In this document: positions 48,401-57,849 of the stretch, in pieces | Numbering within the stretch: the stretch's first letter is position 1 | Layout of the letters: every line of letters begins with the position of its first letter | Program-made: the position numbers and the translations under genes | DNA from: Edolisoma coerulescens | Lineage: Eukaryota > Chordata > Aves > Passeriformes > Campephagidae | Direction: 5' to 3' | Length of the DNA stretch: 64,000 bases | Assembly (NCBI GenBank): GCA_013397115.1 | Contig: VWZW01005525.1 | Coordinates: forward strand, 535,102 to 599,101 | The notes under the pieces: generated by a model | Seen by the model: only the letters and a program-made list of their open reading frames with translations | What the model was told of the DNA's origin: nothing | The model's database searches: none

Positions 48401-49655
48401 AGGAGGGCTCCTGTCCTCCAGCAGTGGGGTGAAGGAGTAGGGGTTCCTTGGGAGCACCCTCAGACCGTGCCGCTGCAAGACAGGGATGTCCCCACTGTGC
48501 AGGGACAGCCTGGCAGCACGGTCCCCCTGCTTGCATGGTGGGAGTTGCCAGCAGCCCAGCAAAGGGTGGGTGCCAGTACCTGCAGCTCCAGGTCAGCATA
48601 GATTTGTGGTCGCAGCAGGCTGAGCAGATATGATGCCCGGGAGAACTTGAACCCTGGAAGATGTGGGGTGGTGGGGGATGTCCACCACCGGCGCTGGCCA
48701 GGGCCAGGGGGACGAGGGGCATGCGGGGGTACCTGGCACAATCTCCTCCGTGACGGCCGCGCCGCCCAGCACATGACGCTTCTCCAGCACGGCCGTGCGC
48801 AGCCCTGCCTGCTGCAGGTAGGCAGCCTGCGAGGAGCACGGCACACGCTGCCCATCCCTCCAGCCGGGATGCCATTGTCAGCCTGAGCACCCCCTTGCAC
48901 ATGGTGACCCCCTCACCAGGGAGGGCCTGTGGGAGCCCCAGCCCCATGGACACGGCCACCAAAGCCCTCCCTTGCCCACAGCGCTGACCCTTGCCAGTCC
49001 CCTGCTGTCCCCTGTGGATGGAGGAGAGGCAGCATGCCACTCTCGGTACTCACTGCCACCAGCCCGTTGTGCCCTGCGAGAAGAGAGGGAGATGAGCAGA
49101 GCCCAGCGTTGGTGATGGGCCCACAGCATAGGGCACCCTGCCATGCCTGGGGCATGGGGCTGTCACAGCCACCCCAAAAACAGGCTCTAGACACAGGAAT
49201 ACAGGTGACAAGGAGCATCCTCCCCCGGCCCTACAGCCCTGGTCCTAATGGTGCAGCAGAAGGGGACAGAAGTGCTCAAGGCAGATGCTCCAACAGTGCT
49301 CTGCATGCTAGGGGGCTGCAACTTGCGCCAGACCCCTGCGCCCTCCCCGGCATGAGGAGCAGTCTGGGGGTTTGCAATGCGTCCAGCACTACCGTGGTCC
49401 CCACCCGGCTGCTCCTCTGCTACATGCCCTGGGGGGAGGGCAGATGGGGGTCCCCGCCGGCTCCCCGCAGCTCGACTCTTGCTCCCTTGCTCTGTTACCT
49501 GCCCCGATCACCACCGCGTCGTATTCCCGCTGCAGCCGGGCTGCAGCCCCGGCATGGGCCAAACGCGCTCCTGACGGCCCCAGGGACAGATGCCAGCCCT
49601 GCAGCCAGCGGGAAGAGCAGACCCGGCTCATTCTTCTCCGGAGCACGGCTGCCAT
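45463..49655 (-). CDS. PYROXD2: PYROXD2, pyridine nucleotide-disulphide oxidoreductase domain protein 2
   Basis: FAD-dependent oxidoreductase-like protein of mitochondria, related to carotenoid/phytoene desaturases; substrate not established. Sixteen coding exons: 49655-49499, 49073-49054, 48826-48733, 48653-48580, 48472-48326, 48182-48029, 47813-47752, 47638-47541, 47173-47032, 46939-46805, 46703-46631, 46532-46376, 46242-46088, 45968-45862, 45756-45636, 45533-45463; about 588 residues (human about 581). The arginine-rich N-terminus with few acidic residues suits a mitochondrial presequence. The dinucleotide-binding motif VVIGAGHNGLVAAAYLQ is split by a 20-base exon. Further conserved segments are FKFSRASYLLSLL, NPYSFTP, LPRYYEVLTAPI, TPGSGYVLLHHVMG, GRDILTPPDLERIFGLPGG and the FAD-contacting C-terminal GSGAHPGGGVMGAAGRNAA. 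A CpG-rich stretch covers the start. Confidence 0.96.
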
Positions 49656-49870
49656 CGCCCCACAGCGCCTGGCCACGGCTGTCCTGCGGCCGGCAGCCTG
49701 GACTTTGCTTTCACGGCGGAACTTTTCCCAGGGCTTCCGGGCACAGGGAGGGGACGGGGGGGCCAGGGCAGGGAACGCCTTGAGGAGGCGGGGAGGCTGG
49801 GCAGGACGGGGGCACCCGCCGAGCGCTGCCCCGCTGTGCTGTCCCCAGCGAGGCGCTGACCCTGGCACAG
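49490..49870 (-). promoter_or_regulatory. CpG-rich PYROXD2 promoter region
   Basis: GC- and CpG-rich DNA spanning the first PYROXD2 coding exon and about 200 bases upstream, with GGCGGGG-type Sp1 boxes near 49.79 kb. No TATA box was seen. Confidence 0.5.
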
Positions 49871-50895
49871 CTTTGCTGGGGGCTTGCAGCGGGGCCAGAG
49901 ACAAGCCCCAGTGCTGAGAGGGTGACAGATCCTGTCTGGGGCTCAGCAGAGTGCCAGGAGCTCCCCAGCCTGTACTCTGGGAGGGGCTGAGCAGGCAGGC
50001 GGGGGCCTGAGAGCCCCCCTCCTCCAGCTCCTCTTCTGCTCCAGGGATGATCCAGAGGCATGTGGCTGGGGTGACGGCAGGACAGTGGGAGTTTGGACCC
50101 CCTTGAGCAGGCAAGCCCCAAGCACAGCCCTGAAAGCAGCAGGAAAAGGGGCAGCTTGGGGATGAGCTTGGCTCTGAATCCAGCACTAGTGCTCAGCAGG
50201 GCAAATTCCGGCTCAGCAGGATGGGGCAAAGGCCCTGTCATGGTCCAGTGCTCCCTGAGTCGCCGTCCCCAGCTCCAGCGAGTGGCATGGGAGCAACAAG
50301 GGGCAGTGGCTGCCTGAGTCCCTTGGGGCTGGCCCCATTCCCAGCTGTACTTGAGCTTTGGACGTGCACTGAGCCCAGACGTGCCTGGGAAACACATAAG
50401 CTGCCTCAGGATTTACTTGCTGTTCCCAGCTAAGCTCAGAGCTTTGGCTAACTGGTGCCTGGGTACAGGGAAGGGGGTGCAGGACGGGCTGCACCTCCCC
50501 AGGGCCTGCCAAAACTCTGAGGGCCCCGCACCCCACATTTTGGTGTGAGGGGGAAGGGGGATGCACCCTACACCACTGCTCCACTCAGGTTTGGCTACAC
50601 TATCTTGATCTCTGGCCAAAGCCTGGCAGCAATGCCAAGCTAACATTATAAATCCTGCTCTGGAAATGCACTTTTCAGCAAGACAGTGATTTGCAAACAA
50701 CCTCTTGGCCCCACTCTCAGCCTGTCCCCAGAGGCTGCTGGGTGGCAGCATCAGGAGCAGGAAAGGGGACAGTGCCAGCCCTGGCCAGGCTGGAGGATGG
50801 GAAGGTTGCCTGTCACTGCCTGCAGGCACAATCCATGGCACAGCACACAGACACCGAGAAAGCAACCCAGGCTCTGGGAACACCCATACACCCAC
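49871..50895. other. Intergenic interval between PYROXD2 start and HPS1 end
   Basis: About 1 kb, GC-rich, no exon or repeat recognised. Open frames on both strands lack splice or homology support. Confidence 0.5.
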
Positions 50896-50901
50896 TTTAA
50901 T
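50896..50901 (-). terminator. HPS1: HPS1 poly(A) signal (variant)
   Basis: ATTAAA on the minus strand only about 30 bases after the TGA at 50929-50931, which would give an extremely short 3' UTR. No AATAAA was found close by. Confidence 0.5.
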
Positions 50902-50928
50902 CCTGGCCCCGAGGTGGCTGGAGGCAGC

Positions 50929-53900
50929 TCAGAGGAGAGGGATGCGGGATGGCTCCCAGAGGCGCCGGGCCAAGTCGCAGGCCTGCTGGACCATGAGCTC
51001 AGAGGGGATGATGCCCAGGTGCACGGTCAGCAACTCGTAGCACTTCACTACCTCTGCCTGGTGGTTCTTGCTGTAATAACGCAGCAACTTCCTGGGGAGG
51101 AGAAGACAGGGCCTTGGCAGGTACAGTGCACACAGGCAACCCCTTTCTAACCACCTTCCCTCTACAAAGTACTTTGTAAGGACACAGCAAAACCATGGCA
51201 CCAGGAGGGGGAGATGGGCTGGTGCAACCCCAGTGACACCACAACACTGGTACCACCCAGCAGTGACATCCTGCCATCACTCACAGGGACCCCTGTGCCA
51301 TCACAGCTTCGAGCCCTGGTGCCAAACCACAGGGCTGGCAAACTGCTCACCTGTAGTAGTCCCCTGCCAGCATCCCAATGGGAGCAGAATCATCAGACAG
51401 GACTGGTACCTCCATCACCTCCAGCTTGTAGCCCTGGGGAGAAAAGACAGCAGAGGGCAGGAGCTGGGATGGGACCACTGAGGAGTCAGAGCTGGCTGTG
51501 CCTACAGCCCTGCTCCCTGCCCCAGGGAAAGAGGGGCTCAGCCCCTTCCTGGCCCCACATACCATCTCATTCTCAAACCAGAGGAAGTAGGAGCAGCAGT
51601 AGTCGCCATCCTGCAGCATCAGTGTCGTGTAGCCCTTCTGTAGGTATCGCCGGGCCAGTGTGATCAGGGACCAGATCTGGGGACAAGGGGCACCTGAAGC
51701 CTGGGCAGAAACCCCTCCAATTTCCACCCTCTTCTGTGGTTCCCACCCCACACCTACCCCATGAGTAGTACCTTTCTCTTGATGAAGGTGGCCAGGGGAC
51801 CCTTGCCCAGCTCTGAGCTGGACTTCTCTGTCACACTGAACGATGGTGCCATCATTTGTCCAGCTGCACGGTCCACATAGATGAAGTGCACCAGACCAGG
51901 AAAGTCCTCCAGGTATGTGGGATGGGTTAAGGGTGTACAACAACTTTGGTGCCCTTCCAGGACAGCCCCTGAGCCTCAGGGAAACCACCTTTGCCCACTA
52001 CATTCCTCCCCTTGATCCCAGTGCCAGGGGACAGGGTCCCACTCCCACATCTGCTACCCCCTTGGGGACACCCCCTTGCCAGGCTGGGTTCCCAGCTGCA
52101 GAGACGGGTATGACACCATGGTGATATTGCGCCTGCTCTTCACCAGCAGGAAGTCCCGCCAGTCCAGCAGCTTGTCCCTGCCAAGAAGCACAGTGAGAAG
52201 CCAGGACCCACATGCCCCAGCACAGCTGGGCGTGGGGCAGCCCCCTGGGGATGCTGATCGTCCCCATGCACTCACCTCATCAGCTTCTGAGCACGGTCCC
52301 GCAGCCCTTGGGACAGGCTGTGGCCAGCAGAGGTCAGGAAGAGCTGGCGGTACACGGAGCAGAGCTGCCGCTTCACGTTTGCCACTGACTGCAGCAGCCT
52401 GAGCCAGGGGACACAGACAATGCTGAGTTTGGACACTGGGTCCCTAGGACTGTCCCAGAGACTTTCCCTGGCTTCCCCCTACTCACTCCAGGGAGCTCCC
52501 AGGCTCACTCCGTGAAAATATCTTGTTCTTGAAGTCCAACCAGGTGTTCTGCAACTAGAAAGAGACAGGACTGTGCCAGGCTGCGGGGACAACAGGACAG
52601 GGTTCTCATGTCCCCACTCCCACCTGGATGTCATGTCCACTCAGCTTCTTCACAAATTTGTCCATGCGCTGCCGCAGCTCAGCGAGGAACGGGTAGGAGC
52701 GTGCCACTCCCACCTCTGGTCCCTCTTCCAGCTTCTTCTCCAGCACCAAGAAGCCATCCAGCAGCTGGTACAAGGTGACGGCCACCTGGGTCATGGGACC
52801 CTGCCAGGGAAGGGAGAGGTGGGTCAGGCAGGACTCAGTCCAACATAGCTTCCCTCACCTCAGAGGCAGCTCACCTTGGTCAGTAGCACAAGGGAGATGC
52901 CTGGCCAGAGCGGGAGGCAGTGCATGGTGTGCGGCAGCAAGGGGCAGTAACCTTCCCGCAGGCTGGCATCCAGAAAGATCCTTCTGGGGTTTGAAGCTTC
53001 AGGGACCAGAGGTCCCAAGGTCTGGAGCAAGTCCTCTGCCATCTGGGAAGACAGGGGAGGAGCTCAGTGGGGATGAGACAGCTCGCACCAAAGATACTCT
53101 GTAGGAATGCATCATTGCCCTGAAAGCTGCAACCAGTCATGACAGAACCAAAAGAGCTGGAGGGGCCTTGTAGCAAAAGATCAGCAGTGAGAAAAGTGCC
53201 CAGGGACCCCAAAGGAGCAGCAGAGAAGAAGCCTGTTGCAAAGACAAAGGCTGCAAATGCCTTAAACCGAGGCCAGTGTTTGCTTGCAGTGTGTGGGGTG
53301 CTGCAGCATCCATTGGGGAAGGAGCCCAGAAAGCCCAATGGCAGCAGAGGGAGACACTGGACTGCTCTGAGGCAGGCAGCCCTGCTCCCTCTCTGCTGAC
53401 AGCTCATTGTAAGCAATGCCTCAGAGAAGATCAGAGCTGTCACAGTTATGCACAACATGGGGGACACAGGGCACCTACAGCTGCAGTGCAGCAAGAGACG
53501 AGTGACAAGGACCAGAGACCGCAAAGGGCACTGGGACAGGCTGGGGAGGTGTGGAGCTGGGAGGTGTTGCAGGACTCCGTGCTCACCTGAACGTCTGCAG
53601 CATCCACTTCCCCAATGCTCAGCATCTCAGCGCCCTCTGACCAGCTCTCGCTGCCTGCAGAGAACACGGCAGGGCACCCTTCCAGCCCCCCTCACAGCCC
53701 TGGAGCCTCTGCAGGGCTGGGGGTGTGGGGCATGGCTGCTGCCCAGCTGGGCACTCACCTGTACTGTGCCTGCTTGGCGAGGGCTCAGGTGTGTAGTACA
53801 CCTCAGGCACAGAGAGATCATCTGTGTCCTGCCAGCAAAAACAGATGGGTCAGCGATGGCAGTGATGCAGGCAGCCCTTCCAGCATCCCACCCTGCAGCT

Positions 53901-55566
53901 CCTGATCTCAAGGACTCACTTGGTCATCTGAGTCCTTCTCTGCAGCTCCATGGGAGCCAGAGCCACTCACAGGGATGCTCTCGCTTCTCTTGGGTCCCTG
54001 AAGGAGAACATTCCCTGCTGTGGGCTTTCAAAAACAGGGGAAAAACCCCTAAGCCCCAGCTGTCAAGGCATCACCCCATGGGAGCGCCCTGACTTGTTGC
54101 GCCCTCAATCCCACTCTAAAGCACCTGCGGGCCAAGCTCCTCCTCGGCGCTCTGGCTGGGGTACAGGTCCTGAACCAGGAGGATGAGGACAAGCAGGTCG
54201 GCTGGACGGATGGAGCTGGCGTTGCGGCTGCAGGCCAGAGAAGGAAAGTGTCAGCCGGGAGGACAAATGGCTGTCCTGGGGAGGGTGGTGGGGCCGGGCC
54301 CACCTGGAGTAGAAGGCCAGCAGCTTGGTGTGTACCAGGAGGAAGGCATGGCCCACTTCGTCCCCGCCACGCTCGGGGCTGGCGTTGATGTACTGTACCA
54401 CTTGTCGCTCCAGGAACTCGATGCACTGCTCACACAGCTGAGGATGGATCAGCCGCTCCACGGCCTGGGGTGCAGGAGAGGGGAAGGCTGCTGAGCTCCC
54501 TCGGATCCAGCCTTGCAGCCCTAGGGGCAGGTCTGAGCTTCCACTGCTCCAGGAAGCTGCCCTAAAGTCCCCACCCCACCGCCTTTTCCCACATCCTGGG
54601 ACTCCACGCAGCCTCCCACCCCTGGAACACTCCAAAAGTGAGGGACACCCCAGAGCATTGGTACCTCCACTGCAAAGCTCTGGTCCTCCTCCCGCAGGTG
54701 GCTGTAGGTCTCCAGCAGGCCCCGCAGCAGGCTCCACACACGCTCCCGCTGCTCCGAATCAGCTGGCCGCAACCTGCAGCGGTCACAGAGTGTAAACTCA
54801 CAGGTGGCTGTCACCTCCCCGCGTGGGACGGACACACCAAAACCCAGCTCCCCGCGTGGGACAGACACACCAAAACCCAGCTGCAGCCCAGCAGGCAGGG
54901 GGTCCTGCTGCAAAGGAGGGTCCCAGCTGGAGACACCCACTCCCACCCCCCGGTGCTGGAGGAAGGCACCTCAGGGAAGCCACCCCAGCACCCCGACATG
55001 CCAGCCTGTGCCAGCGGCTGTGCCCGCTCACTCCTTGCGGATGAGGTGCGAGTCGAGCGTGACGAGGCCACAGTGAACCTCCAGCAAGCGCCGCAGCACG
55101 AAGAGCGTCCGGCGCAGGTCGTCCTCGCTCTGCGTCCCGTCGCCGTTCACTGCGATGTACAGGCAGTCCCCGAACTGCAACCGGCAGCGGGGTCAGGCGG
55201 GGGCCGGCCAGGGGTCCCTGGTCCCCGGTGCCGGTCCTACCGTGTGCAGGACGTGGAGGTGCCGCCCGCCCTCCGTGGCGAAGCAGGTGTAGGTGTCGGA
55301 GAGTTTCTCCAGCAGCGCGGCGCAGGAAATGATGAGGGGGGCGAAGAGGGTGTTGAGGCTGTCCTCCAGCGCCGGGCCCTGCGCCACACGCTCCCGGTCA
55401 GCGCCCACGCGCGACCGCGCACCCTGCGCTCCCTTCCCCGCACCCGCACCGCCCCGTCCCGCCCCACCTGCCCGGCGTGGGACGACCGCAGCCGGCGGAG
55501 GAAGGCGGCATCGGCCCAGTAGAAGAGCAGCTCGGCCGCGGTGCTGGCGATCAGGACGCAGCGCAT
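50929..55566 (-). CDS. HPS1: HPS1, BLOC-3 complex subunit 1
   Basis: With HPS4 it forms BLOC-3, a guanine-nucleotide exchange factor for Rab32/Rab38 needed for melanosomes and platelet dense granules. Eighteen coding exons: 55566-55468, 55378-55241, 55174-55032, 54773-54665, 54464-54304, 54227-54125, 53997-53920, 53828-53759, 53654-53587, 53042-52875, 52800-52624, 52554-52487, 52398-52276, 52177-52112, 51916-51772, 51676-51563, 51433-51351, 51091-50929; about 691 residues (human 700). The N-terminal longin-type region starts MRCVLIASTAAELLFYW, with EKLSDTYTCFATE. A serine/proline linker (exons 7-9) varies, then come RRIFLDASLREGYCPLLPHTM, QRMDKFVK, DWRDFLLVKSRRNITMVSY, GLVHFIYVDR, ARRYLQKGYTTL, VPVLSDDSAPIGML and the end ARRLWEPSRIPLL. 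The intron between 52112 and 51916 is AT-AC. Confidence 0.96.
51917..52111 (-). other. HPS1: AT-AC (U12-type) intron of HPS1
   Basis: On the minus strand the intron starts ATACCC and ends CCCAC. A CCCTTAAC branch-site match places its A 11 bases before the downstream exon. Only these borders keep the conserved reading NITMVSYLEDFPGLV; no GT-AG pair does. The human HPS1 gene is known to contain an AT-AC intron, which supports the call. Length 195 bases. Confidence 0.88.
54816..54881 (+). repeat. 33-base tandem duplication in an HPS1 intron
   Basis: Two adjacent 33-base copies starting TCCCCGCGTGGGAC that differ at one base (GGACACACC versus AGACACACC). It lies between the HPS1 exons ending at 55032 and starting at 54773. 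Confidence 0.9.
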
Positions 55567-55870
55567 GGCCCGCGGCGGGGGGAACACCGGGACCGGGACA
55601 CCGGGACCGCGCGGCTCCACCCGCCCCGCGCCGCTTCCTGCGCCGCCGCGCGTGACCGCCGCGCCCACGCGCGCAGCGCCCCNGGGCAGGACATGTTCCC
55701 GGCCCACCGCTCCGCTCCGGGATGTATAATTTAATAATCAACATTTCCCGCCGCGGAGCCCGAGCCCGCGCCCGCCCGCCAGGGGCGGCCCCCGGCGCCC
55801 CCTCCTCTGCCCTGCCCCGCCCCGCCCCGCCCGGTGCATCTCGCGGCGGGCCAGGCCGGCTGGCGGCATC
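55040..55870 (-). promoter_or_regulatory. CpG island at the HPS1 5' end
   Basis: CpG-dense block covering the first three HPS1 coding exons and about 300 bases upstream, with CCCCGCCC Sp1-type boxes around 55.81-55.83 kb and an assembly gap (N) at 55683. It is most probably the HPS1 promoter. It also contains the likely HPSE2 poly(A) signal. Confidence 0.7.
55730..55735 (-). terminator. HPSE2: Candidate HPSE2 poly(A) signal
   Basis: ATTAAA on the minus strand in a small AT-rich patch (ATTATTAAATTATAC), about 610 bases after the HPSE2 stop. It lies only about 165 bases upstream of the HPS1 ATG, within the HPS1 CpG island. Confidence 0.45.
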
Positions 55871-56346
55871 CCGACGGCAGTAGAGGGAGCTGCTTCCATG
55901 CGCTTGCTGCACCGGGGCACTGCCCGCCTCCAGGAAAGGGGGTCCGGCTGCTGGAGGGGTCATCCCAAGGGGCAGCGGGACCAGGGGGTCGGGGAGGGTG
56001 TCCGTCCCGGGATATACCGGGGCTCAGCACCCCAACCCTTCCTGCAGCCAGTGGGCACCAGAGCCCGGGTGCTTCTCGCAGCTCACGGGACAGATGGTGG
56101 CAGGCCCTGCAAATCGGCTGTCACACTGCTCTGGCGGGATGGTGGCCAGGGCATGTGGAGCTCCGTGGTCACAGGGCAGGAGTGGTGCCAAGGTGGAGGA
56201 CATCCTGGGGGTGAGGATGAGGGCATGGCGTGGAGCTGCCCAACACGGCCCTACGGCGAGGCTGTGTGGGCTGCCAAGGAGGCAGCGTGACCTGGGCAGT
56301 GCATGGGGGAAGGAGTGGGGCTGGCGAGTCCATTGTGGGCCGCGGG

Positions 56347-57849
56347 CTATCGGTACCGACAGGCCAGCGCGTTCACATTCTTCACCACGTAGAAGCTCAT
56401 GGTCAGCGGGGGGATGACCAGAGTGCGGCCGGCCCGCAGCGGGCGAGGCTTCAGCTCGGGGAGAGTCCCGTCATCCACCATGGCCAGTGGCTGCCCGTTG
56501 AGCTGGACCGACCTGTGGGACCAGGAGAGGGTCAGCGCAGTGGCACTGAGGATGGGACAGTGGTGGCAGTCCCAGCCACCAGCATCAAACTTACTTGGAG
56601 TGGAGCCCGTCCTTGCCATAGGGCTGCAGCAGGTACTGGTGGACAATCTTATCCCGCAGCGTCCCTGCCAGCTTGATTTTCTTCCGGGAGCGATGCAGGT
56701 TGATGATGTAAAGGGTGATGGATCCCCGGACATAGTTGTGGCTGCAAAGGGGAGAGTGGGAGATGAGGGCTGTGCTGCCATGTGCCCAGGGAGCATCACC
56801 TCCAAGAAGGGGCTTGGGGGTCTCTGCAAGAACTGGCCTCATGCAGACATCCAGATTCACCATCCTGCTGCCCCTTCACAGGGAGATGCCACCTTCCCAT
56901 CATGAAGCCTGGCTCTGTGATGACACCTTTCAACCCCCCCTCTTCAGCCAGCAGTGACACTGCACAAGAGGGTGCTGCAACGGTGTCCAGAGTGGGGGTG
57001 GCCCAGGACAGAGTGTCAGTCCCAGGACAGCCCCCCCAACCTTGCAAGGAGGAGGCTGAGAACGGAGGGGAGCTCTGTGTGTGAGTGGCGTCTGCCCCCG
57101 CCACCCCAGGCACCTGACAGACAGGTCCAGACACTGATCCTCTGTCCCTGCCTAATCAGGCAGCCCCGAACAAAGGCTATAAAGCACTTTGCACCTGTCA
57201 GTTACTGGACAAGGTTTCCTACCGAGCTGGAGGCATGTTGAAAGCATCTGGACTGTGTAAAGAAACAGCCTCTCCTCCTCCACAATAGCAACTTGTGTCC
57301 GCGGAGGAGGTGGCCGCCCCCCCGGCTCGCTGAGGTGCTTTCAAAGACCTTATCAGCGAAACAATAACCAGGCCAGGCTCCCCGGCAGCTCGGCCTGGCG
57401 GGTAACCCGACCGACCGGGGGCCCCTCGTGTGAAATCCACTCCCTTGATCTCTGCTGCCCAGGCTGCCCGGCGGCCACCGCACCGGTCCCAGCCGGCCCC
57501 GTTCCCAGGCGCGGGCTTGCCACGACTTTCATCGGAGGCATCGCCATCCCTGCAGTCTCCCTTCAGTGTGACAGCGGCCAGAGCAGCACCCGAGTGAGTA
57601 TCCTGGGAAGCCAACCCGCCCCAGCGTGTCCTTGTTGGTCCCCATCTCCTGGGGATACCACTCATCCCAGCCTGTAACCCTCAGCCTTCCTTGCTCCGCT
57701 TACTTGTGGTAGCTGGTGCAGTGGGCATAAATCCGGAGCTTGTCGCGAATGACTCTGCCGGGCCGGGGTTTCCTCTGGAGACCGGCCACGTGGATCGCCA
57801 GCACCTTGGGACCAATGAGGCGCTTGTAGAGCAGGGACAGCCAGTAGTC
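56347..57849 (-). CDS. HPSE2: HPSE2, heparanase-2, last three coding exons (partial)
   Basis: Secreted heparanase homologue without known endoglucuronidase activity; it binds heparan sulphate and opposes heparanase-1. Human loss causes urofacial syndrome. Exons 57849-57704, 56741-56595 and 56512-56347 join in frame and encode the C-terminal beta-sandwich. Recognisable segments are DYWLSLLYKRLIGPKVLA, RPGRVIRDKLRIYAHCTSYH, NYVRGSITLYIINLHRSRKK, LRDKIVHQYLLQPYG, SVQLNGQPLAMVDDGTLPE and the end VVKNVNALACRYR, then TAG. Near-identity to vertebrate HPSE2 is evident. The exon at 57849 begins phase 0 after an acceptor, so the rest of the gene lies beyond the window's right end. The catalytic-domain exons are not in this window. 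Confidence 0.96.

Noticed and set aside
51989..52112. Extension of the HPS1 exon beyond TCATAC through TCTCTGCAG
   Set aside because: The added residues are not conserved and no GT donor in frame follows; the AT-AC junction restores the family sequence.
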